Below, piece by piece: positions 56,501 to 61,416 of a stretch of 64,000 nucleotides of DNA. The translations under genes were made by a program, and so were the position numbers. The notes under the pieces are model-generated. The model was given only the letters and a program-made list of their open reading frames with translations. It did not search any database and was not told the DNA's origin. Location: positions 7,815,001 to 7,879,000 of the forward strand of contig NZ_CP025407.1 in NCBI RefSeq assembly GCF_002847285.1, given 5' to 3'. How positions within the stretch are numbered: position 1 is the first letter of the stretch; each line of letters opens with the position of its first letter. The stretch is from Streptomyces sp. CMB-StM0423 (lineage in GTDB: Bacteria > Actinomycetota > Actinomycetes > Streptomycetales > Streptomycetaceae).

Positions 56501-58237
56501 CCCGAGGGCGCCGAGGAGGAGCCGGCCGTACGGACCGTGCTCACTGCCCTGGACGAGGGCGGGGCCGGCGCCGAAGTCGTCACCGTAGAGCGGGAGATGG
56601 CCCGTACGACGTTCGCCGGCCGGCTGCGCGCCGCGCTGGGCGCCTGCGGGCCCCGGCTCACCGGTGTGCTGTCGCTGCTGGCGTTCGCCGACCCGGTGCG
56701 GCCGGGCCCCGACGGGCTGGAGCTGTCCGCCGCGCTGCTGCACGCGCTCGACGACGCCGCCGCGCGGACACCCGTGTGGTTCGTGACCGCGGGCGGTGCC
56801 GCAACGGGTCGCCAGGACCCGCTCGCCGACCCCGCGCAGGCCCGGATCTGGGGGCTGGCGCAGGCGTTCGCCGTCGAACACCCCGAGCGCTGGGGCGGCT
56901 TGGCCGACCTGCCCGCGGGCGGCGCCGGCGACCGGGACGTGCGTGATCGGCTCCGGGCGGCGCTGGCCGGCCGGGCGGACCGCTCGGGCGCCCGCGAGGA
57001 CCAGGTCGCCATCCGGCCTGGCGCGCTCTTCGCCCGCCGGCTGCGGCCCGCGGACCTCGCCGCCGCCACCGAGCCGTGGCTGCGCGCCACGGACGGCACC
57101 GTGCTGGTGACCGGGGCGCCCGGCGCGCTCGCCGGCGAGGTCGCCGCGGAGCTGGTACGCGAAGGCGTACGCCACCTGCTGCTGGCCGCCGAGCCGGGGA
57201 CGGACGGGGCGGACGGCGCAACCGCCGCGCTGGTCGCGCAGTTGCGCGCGGCGGGCGCCGAGGCGGCCGTCGCCCCTGTCGACCTCGCCGACCGCGACGC
57301 CGTCGCCGCCCTCCTCCGCTCTGTCGCGCCCGAGCACCCGCTGACCGCCGTGGTGCACACGGCCGCCGAGCTGGACGATGCCGTCGTCGGCGCCGTGGAC
57401 GGCGACGACATCGGCCGGCTGCTCGACCCGGCCGCGGCGTCCCTGGCCAACCTCTGCGAACTGACCCTGGACCGCGGGCTGGAAGCGTTCGTGCTCTGCT
57501 CCTCCGCGGTCGGCGTCCTCGGCGCGGCCGGGTTCGGCGCCCAGGGCGCCGTGCACGCCCACCTGGATGCGCTGGCGCACACGTACCGTGCCCGGGGCCT
57601 GCCCGTCACCTCGCTGGCCTGCGGACCCTTGCAGGCACCGGAGGCGGCGGAGACCGCGGCCGGAAAGCACCTGCGGTACCAGGGCATCCGCCCCATGGCG
57701 CCGACGCCCGCGGCCCGGTTGGCGGTACGAGCCCTCTCCGGCCGCTCCGCCGCGCCCGTGCTCGTGGACGTCGACTGGGACCGCTACGTCAGGCAGTCGG
57801 AACAGGGCGCCGTCGGCTCCCTGTTGCGAGCGATCCCCGAGGCCGGCGGCGCCGACGCGGCGGAGAGCGGCGCCCGGGAGCCCGATGCCGACGGCGCCGG
57901 ACCCCTCGGCGAGGCCGCAGCGCGGCTGCGCCACCGGCTGGACACCGCCCCCGCCGCCCAGCGCGCCGAGCTGCTGCTGGAACTGCTGCGGGACGCCGCC
58001 GCCCAGGTACTCGGGCACGCGGGCACCGCGGAGATCCCCGAAGACGCCCAGTTCACCGAGCTGGGGTTCTCCTCCTTCACGGCCCTCGAACTGTGCAACC
58101 GGGTCGCTGCCGTGTCGGGGCTGCAGATCCCGCCGATGGCCATCTTCGACAACCCCACGCCGCAGGCGCTGGCGGGCTATCTGATGACCACGTTCGAGGG
58201 GGAGACCTCCCCCGCACCAGCGGCCGGGGCCCGGTGA
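53507..58237 (+). CDS. Type I PKS, terminal module KS-AT-KR(inactive)-ACP (assigned module 12)
   Basis: 1576-residue single-module PKS. N-terminal docking coiled coil (MSKEEKLVEYLKWV...), KS (Cys207), malonyl AT (GHSIGE Ser662; HAFH), linker, KR fold, ACP. The KR is dead by sequence: the catalytic Tyr is Gln1346, the Asn four residues later is His1350, and the nucleotide motif is TGAPGALAG. The ACP keeps its Ser (Ser1523) but in GFSS rather than GFDS. There is no C-terminal docking tail and no thioesterase. The product should be a beta-ketoacyl-ACP with an unsubstituted alpha carbon, exactly what a tetronate-forming enzyme needs, so I assign it as the last module, fed by the docking tail of the gene ending at 1333. 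The ATG at 53507 starts the conserved docking segment; its ribosome site (GAGAGCGG) is weak. The flavoprotein gene follows 69 bp downstream. Confidence 0.92.
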   Translation: MSKEEKLVEYLKWVTAELHEAQQRLSVLETGDREPVAIVSMACRYPGGVRSPEDLWRLVAGGTDAISGFPLNRGWELEGLFDADPDRSGTSYAREGGFLHDAAAFDAAFFEISPREATATDPQQRLLLETAWEAFERAELDPHSLRGSRTGVFAGVMYSDYVARLMDRLPPGFDGFLGNGGAASVASGRVAYTFGLEGPAVTVDTACSSSLVGMHLAAQALRNGECELALAGGVTVMATPGVFVEFSRQRGLAPDGRCKPFAEAADGTGWGEGVGFVLLERLSDAERNGHEVLAVLRGSAVNQDGASNGLTAPNGPSQQRVIEQALASARLSAGQIDAVEAHGTGTTLGDPIEAQALLATYGQAHSAERPLWLGAVKSNIGHTQAAAGVAGVIKMVEAMRHGVLPPTLHVDEPSSHVDWTAGHVSLLTDTQPWPETGEPRRAAVSSFGISGTNAHVILEAAPEQSAEADTKAEPSPVPVVISARTTAALAQSAERLAAYVEGHPQVEVGGLAAGLWSGRAKLEHRAGVVTADRDELRAALTALATGATHPALVTGLGPAESGGRLAVMFSGQGSQRPGMGRELHGTFPVYAETLDEVCAALDEHLGTGTPLREVMFAEKDSEHAALLETTLYTQPALFAHHVAGYRLLQTAGVEPTALIGHSIGELSAAHLTGILPLAAAADMVATRAKLLHTLPDGTGMLAVNTDADTLTPYLQNHPQVAIAAYNSATSLAVAGPHQPLQALAAELTEAGIRTKALKVAHAFHTAHTEPILDTFTSHLTGLFAHHTLGNADIPVISNVTGQPATSDQHHNPAYWAQHIRQPVRFHQGITHLADNNGISLFTEVAPHPTLTPHLPSGVRTTPHLPDQTRAHFATLVSLHTHHHPTDLTPHLPETTAKLPTLPTYPFQHRPYWLRADPTKATDARPADAELWDALEREDLDGVLSAMGVRDADVTAWKTVLPALITWRRQRGWGHRLGWEAVDGGAPPPPLDGAWVVLVPEGAEEEPAVRTVLTALDEGGAGAEVVTVEREMARTTFAGRLRAALGACGPRLTGVLSLLAFADPVRPGPDGLELSAALLHALDDAAARTPVWFVTAGGAATGRQDPLADPAQARIWGLAQAFAVEHPERWGGLADLPAGGAGDRDVRDRLRAALAGRADRSGAREDQVAIRPGALFARRLRPADLAAATEPWLRATDGTVLVTGAPGALAGEVAAELVREGVRHLLLAAEPGTDGADGATAALVAQLRAAGAEAAVAPVDLADRDAVAALLRSVAPEHPLTAVVHTAAELDDAVVGAVDGDDIGRLLDPAAASLANLCELTLDRGLEAFVLCSSAVGVLGAAGFGAQGAVHAHLDALAHTYRARGLPVTSLACGPLQAPEAAETAAGKHLRYQGIRPMAPTPAARLAVRALSGRSAAPVLVDVDWDRYVRQSEQGAVGSLLRAIPEAGGADAAESGAREPDADGAGPLGEAAARLRHRLDTAPAAQRAELLLELLRDAAAQVLGHAGTAEIPEDAQFTELGFSSFTALELCNRVAAVSGLQIPPMAIFDNPTPQALAGYLMTTFEGETSPAPAAGAR
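54031..56250. repeat. KS-AT segment repeated in inverted orientation at 16540-18757
   Basis: Partner of the inverted repeat in module 9. The match begins inside the KS (near residue 175) and ends just after the AT, where the module 12 linker (ADPTKATDARPADAELW) begins. Confidence 0.8.
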
Positions 58238-58306
58238 CGCGCCGAGCGCGGACCCGGGCAACGCGCCCCGCACCGACGTACGTTCGTACCTTCCGAAGGA
58301 GCCTTT

Positions 58307-59809
58307 ATGAGTGAGCCGGTCGTCGTCGTGGGCGCCGGGCCCGCCGGTCTGATGCTCGCCTGCGAGCTGGCGATGCGCGACGTGCCCGCGGTCCTTGTGG
58401 ACGTCCACCCCGCGCAGCGCGCCGAGGCTCCGGCCATGGCGATCAACGCGGGCACGCTGGAGATGCTGGACCAGCGCGGCCTGGCCGCCGGGCTGCGGGA
58501 AGGCACGGTGACCTTCCCCGAGGTGCGGTTCGCGGACCTGCGCCTGGCCTTCGAGAAGGTCCAGGGGCCGCGCGAGCCCACCCACATGGTGCTGCAGTCC
58601 CGGCTGGAGAAGGTGCTGATCGACCGCGCGGTCGAACTCGGCGTCGACCTGCGCTGGGCCACCCGCCTGACCGGCTTCGAGGAGGCCGCCGACGGGTCCG
58701 GCATCACCGTCACGCTGGCCTCCGAGGCCGGCGGGGAGACGCTGCGCTGCCGGTACCTCGTCGGCTGCGACGGGCGGGACAGCGTCGTCCGCGAGGGCGC
58801 GGGCATCGACTACGTCGGCGACGACTGGGTGATCGTCCGCGGCATCGTCGGCGACGTCGCGATCAACCGCGAGGACGTGGCCCGCGAGCAGTACGGCCTG
58901 TCCTACACCGACAACGGCGACCAGTTCCTCGGCGCCCCGCTGAGCCCCGACGTCATGCGCGTCTTCAGCGCCGAGTTCTCCACCGAGCCGCCGGAGTTCG
59001 AGGACGGCCCCGCGACGCTGGAGCAGCTCAGCGACACCGTCGAGCGGCTCACCGGCAAGGAGCTGAAGGCCACCGAGGCGCACTGGCTGCGGCACTACTC
59101 GATCGTCACCCGCAACGCCGAGCAGTACCGCAAGGGCCGGGTGTTCCTCGCCGGCGACGCGGCGCACGTCCACTACCCGTACAACGGGCAGGGCATCGGC
59201 ACCGCCATCGGCGACGCGGTCAACCTCGGCTGGAAGATCGCCGCCGAGGTGCACGGCTGGGCGCCGGAGGCGCTGCTCGACTCGTACCACGACGAGCGGC
59301 ACCTCGCGGGCCGGCTGGCCTGCATGAACATCCAGGCGCAGCTCGCCCTCCTCTACCCGCGCCCGCTCGCCCGCTACATGCGGGAGATGATGGCCGAGTT
59401 CCTGAAGTTCGACGACGTGAACGTGTTCCTCGCCGAGCTGGTCACCAACCTCGGCCCGGCGGTCCCCATCGCCTACGACGGCGTGCCGAAGAGCGACGAG
59501 GACGACCGGCTGCTCGGCCGGCGGCTGCCGCAGGTGCGCATCAAGACCGCCGCCGGCGACATGGGAGTCGCCGAGACCCTGCAGTCCGGCCGCGGCGTGC
59601 TGCTGGACCTGTCCGGTGACGCCTCGGTGCAGGAGGAGAGCGGCTGGGCCGACCGGGTCGAGGTCGTCCGCGCCCAGCCCGTACCGGAGTTGCCGCGCAC
59701 CCTGCTGCTGCGCCCCGACGGCTGCGTCGCCTGGCACGACGGCGGCGGCTGGGGCCAGGACGAACTGCGCATCGCGCTCCGGGCCTGGTTCGGCGCCCCC
59801 ACCGCCTGA
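58307..59809 (+). CDS. tsn11: Flavoprotein [4+2] cyclase candidate (PgaE/PyrE3-like fold; Tsn11 counterpart)
   Basis: 500-residue protein of the aromatic-hydroxylase flavoprotein fold. Visible are the Rossmann GAGPAG (residues 9-14), the DG motif (GCDGRDSVVREGAG, near 154-167) and the GD motif (Asp284 in FLAGDAAHVHYPYNGQG), so FAD is probably bound. The usual GGQG is NGQG (Asn293), followed by IGTAIGDAVNL. In spirotetronate pathways PyrE3 of this fold catalyses a [4+2] cycloaddition rather than hydroxylation, and in tetronasin biosynthesis Tsn11 performs the hetero-Diels-Alder-like step; the neighbouring barrel protein makes the same pairing here. It sits just behind the terminal PKS gene and likely shares its transcript. 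Start at an ATG with an AAGGAG ribosome site. The symbol rests on recalled literature and context; an ordinary monooxygenase is the alternative. Confidence 0.75.
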   Translation: MSEPVVVVGAGPAGLMLACELAMRDVPAVLVDVHPAQRAEAPAMAINAGTLEMLDQRGLAAGLREGTVTFPEVRFADLRLAFEKVQGPREPTHMVLQSRLEKVLIDRAVELGVDLRWATRLTGFEEAADGSGITVTLASEAGGETLRCRYLVGCDGRDSVVREGAGIDYVGDDWVIVRGIVGDVAINREDVAREQYGLSYTDNGDQFLGAPLSPDVMRVFSAEFSTEPPEFEDGPATLEQLSDTVERLTGKELKATEAHWLRHYSIVTRNAEQYRKGRVFLAGDAAHVHYPYNGQGIGTAIGDAVNLGWKIAAEVHGWAPEALLDSYHDERHLAGRLACMNIQAQLALLYPRPLARYMREMMAEFLKFDDVNVFLAELVTNLGPAVPIAYDGVPKSDEDDRLLGRRLPQVRIKTAAGDMGVAETLQSGRGVLLDLSGDASVQEESGWADRVEVVRAQPVPELPRTLLLRPDGCVAWHDGGGWGQDELRIALRAWFGAPTA

Positions 59810-59823
59810 CCGGATCCGGTACG

Positions 59824-59868
59824 CGCCCGGAGAGCGCGCGAGGCTCCGCGCCCCGCGCTCTCCGGGCG
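59824..59868 (+). terminator. Terminator after the flavoprotein gene
   Basis: A perfect 15-bp inverted repeat (59824-59838 with 59854-59868) starts 15 nt after the flavoprotein stop codon. It ends the unit that began at the promoter near 53427, and the next promoter lies 36 bp beyond it. Confidence 0.8.
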
Positions 59869-59903
59869 GCCCGCCGCCCATACGCCGAAGGGTGAGAACC
59901 GGG

Positions 59904-59934
59904 CAAGGGCGGCTTTAGGCCAACGGACCAGCAT
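59904..59934 (+). promoter_or_regulatory. Promoter with SARP-like paired box for the barrel cyclase gene
   Basis: CAAGGGC at 59904 and TTAGGCC at 59915 are 11 bp apart; CTTTAG (59913-59918) is followed after 10 bp by CAGCAT (59929-59934). The same CTTTAG-N10-CAGCATGA appears at 61327-61350. The GTG start is 81 nt downstream of the -10. Confidence 0.6.
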
Positions 59935-60015
59935 GACCGCGTCGGCGCCGGTGCCTGCTCTGCTGAGCGGGGCCCGGCGCTTTCGCCCAGCAGTACACCA
60001 CCAGAAGGGACAGCA

Positions 60016-60522
60016 GTGCGCCCGACAGAGATCTCCTCCCGGCTGACCGCCGCCGGGGCTGCGGCCATCGTGCTCACCGTGCCGATCGGCGCGAGCCAGG
60101 CCCACGCCGCGGACACGCACAAGGCCGAGTGCATGACCATCTCCTTCATCGAGCAGTTGGTCACCACCGAGACCAAGGACGCGGCTCCGGTCGGTCCCAG
60201 TGTCGGCGACGTCGTGATCACCGAGGACGCGGTGCTGGACGACCAGCGCAACCGCATCGGCACCAACGACATCAAGGGCATCATCATCAAGAAGGACGCC
60301 GAGACGGGCGAGCTGTTCTCGTTCTCGGCCTCCGAGTACACCCTCGACGACGGCACCATCCACGTCGCGGGCCTGGTCAACCTGACCCAACTGGCCGCGG
60401 GCAAGGAGCAGAAGCTCCCGGCCTACGGCACCGGCGGCCGCTACGCCGGCAAGGTCGGCGAGCTGACGTGGACTCTCGTCAGCGAGACCGAGTCGCTCAA
60501 CTCCATCGCGCTCTGCGACTGA
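60016..60522 (+). CDS. tsn15: Beta-barrel cyclase (allene-oxide-cyclase-like, PyrI4 type; Tsn15 counterpart) with apparent signal peptide
   Basis: 168-residue protein. Residues 1-31 look like a Sec signal peptide: Arg2 and Arg9, a hydrophobic core (AAGAAAIVLTVPIGA) and AHA before a likely cut at 31/32. The rest is strand-rich and fits the small antiparallel barrel of allene oxide cyclase and dirigent-like proteins, with segments such as GDVVITEDAVLDDQ and AGLVNLTQLAAGKEQKLPAYGTGG. Barrels of this type include PyrI4 and Tsn15; Tsn15 rearranges the oxadecalin made by Tsn11 into the cyclohexane and tetrahydropyran of tetronasin. Cys39 and Cys167 lie near the two chain ends and could form a disulphide if the protein is exported. 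The GTG start has an AGAAGGGA ribosome site at 60003-60010. It has its own promoter and terminator. Fold and symbol are inferred from short-range likeness and from the flavoprotein neighbour. Confidence 0.7.
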   Translation: MRPTEISSRLTAAGAAAIVLTVPIGASQAHAADTHKAECMTISFIEQLVTTETKDAAPVGPSVGDVVITEDAVLDDQRNRIGTNDIKGIIIKKDAETGELFSFSASEYTLDDGTIHVAGLVNLTQLAAGKEQKLPAYGTGGRYAGKVGELTWTLVSETESLNSIALCD

Positions 60523-60553
60523 CGTCGCGGTCCGCAGCCGAACGACGGGCTGA

Positions 60554-60579
60554 GACCGGCGGGCACACCCCCGCCGGTC
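60554..60579 (+). terminator. Terminator after the barrel cyclase gene
   Basis: A 10-bp perfect inverted repeat (GACCGGCGGG at 60554-60563 with 60570-60579), 6-nt loop, lies 31 nt after the cyclase stop. The DedA gene 40 bp further on would depend on read-through or its own weak promoter, which I cannot identify. Confidence 0.65.
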
Positions 60580-60619
60580 ACTCCTGCCCGCCCCCGACCA
60601 GCAGAGCCCGGGAAGTGCG

Positions 60620-61291
60620 ATGATCCTCGAACCTCAGGTGTGGGCCGCCGCCCCCTCGGACAGCTCAGGCAACTGGGCCACCGACCTCATGGAGAGCCTC
60701 GGCTCGCCCGGGGTCGCGATCGCCACCGGGCTGGAAAGCCTCTTCCCCACCGTGCCCAGCGAGCTGGTGCTGCTCCTCGGCGGGTACACGGCGCGCCTCG
60801 GCGACCTCAACTTCTTCGCGCTCGTCTGCTGGAGCACCATCGGGTCCGTCATCGGATCCGTCCTCCACTACTACGTCGGCGCGCTCCTCGGCAGACGCCG
60901 CACCCGCGCCATCTTCATCCGCTTCCCGCTGGTCCAGGAGTCCGACCTCGACCGCGCCGAGGGGTGGTTCGGCCGCTACGGCGCCAAGGCCGTGCTGGTC
61001 GGCCGGCTGATCCCCATCGTCCGCAGCTACGTCTCGCTCCCCGCCGGGATCGAGCGCATGGCGATGCCGCTGTTCGTGGCGTACACGGCGATCGGCTCGC
61101 TGGTGTGGAACCTCGTGCTGCTCACCGTCGGCTACGCGGTCGGCAGCAGTCACGACACCGTGGAGCAGTACGCCAACGGGTTCACCGCAGTCGTCGGCGC
61201 CATCCTCCTCGTGCTCGTCGTGCGGTTCGTCGTCGTCCGGCTGCGGGCCCGGCGCCGGGAGCGCAGCGAGGCCCCGGCGGAGTCGGCGTGA
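60620..61291 (+). CDS. DedA/VTT-family membrane protein
   Basis: 223-residue integral membrane protein. It shows the family hallmarks: LESLFPTVPSELVLLLGGYTA (acidic residue and prolines before the first re-entrant region, about 38-58), GSVIGSVLHYYVGALLGRR (about 75-93), and GRLIPIVRSYVSLPAGIERM (about 130-149, with the conserved Arg), followed by two hydrophobic helices (about 152-175 and 185-208) and a basic tail. DedA proteins are membrane scramblases or flippases, including carriers of undecaprenyl phosphate. Inside an ionophore cluster a role in membrane tolerance, or in handling lipophilic product, is plausible but not shown by the sequence. The start has a GGAAG ribosome site. It lies between the barrel cyclase and the loading PKS. 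Confidence 0.8.
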   Translation: MILEPQVWAAAPSDSSGNWATDLMESLGSPGVAIATGLESLFPTVPSELVLLLGGYTARLGDLNFFALVCWSTIGSVIGSVLHYYVGALLGRRRTRAIFIRFPLVQESDLDRAEGWFGRYGAKAVLVGRLIPIVRSYVSLPAGIERMAMPLFVAYTAIGSLVWNLVLLTVGYAVGSSHDTVEQYANGFTAVVGAILLVLVVRFVVVRLRARRRERSEAPAESA

Positions 61292-61317
61292 CCTGCCCGT
61301 AAGCACTCAGCCCACGG

Positions 61318-61348
61318 TTAGGCCCTCTTTAGCCCGGCTGCCCAGCAT
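61318..61348 (+). promoter_or_regulatory. Promoter with SARP-like paired box for the loading PKS gene
   Basis: TTAGGCC (61318) and TTAGCCC (61329) are 11 bp apart; CTTTAG (61327-61332) is followed after 10 bp by CAGCAT (61343-61348). This is the cleanest paired repeat of the set. The GTG at 61417 is 68 nt downstream. Confidence 0.65.
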
Positions 61349-61416
61349 GAGCCAGTACCGCGCCCGGTGTCGCCTCCGCGCGCCCGCCGGGCCCCCGACG
61401 GATCGGAGTGTGGACA

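Noticed and set aside
57900..58237. Thioesterase at the end of the terminal PKS
   Set aside because: The protein ends about 50 residues after the ACP serine; no GxSxG esterase domain follows, and none is needed if release is by tetronate formation.
53768..59881. Open frame of over 2000 codons on the minus strand opposite the terminal PKS and flavoprotein genes
   Set aside because: The plus-strand frame encodes clear KS, AT, ACP and FAD motifs; the opposite frame is low-complexity Arg/Gly/Val/His-rich sequence typical of antisense reading of high-GC genes.
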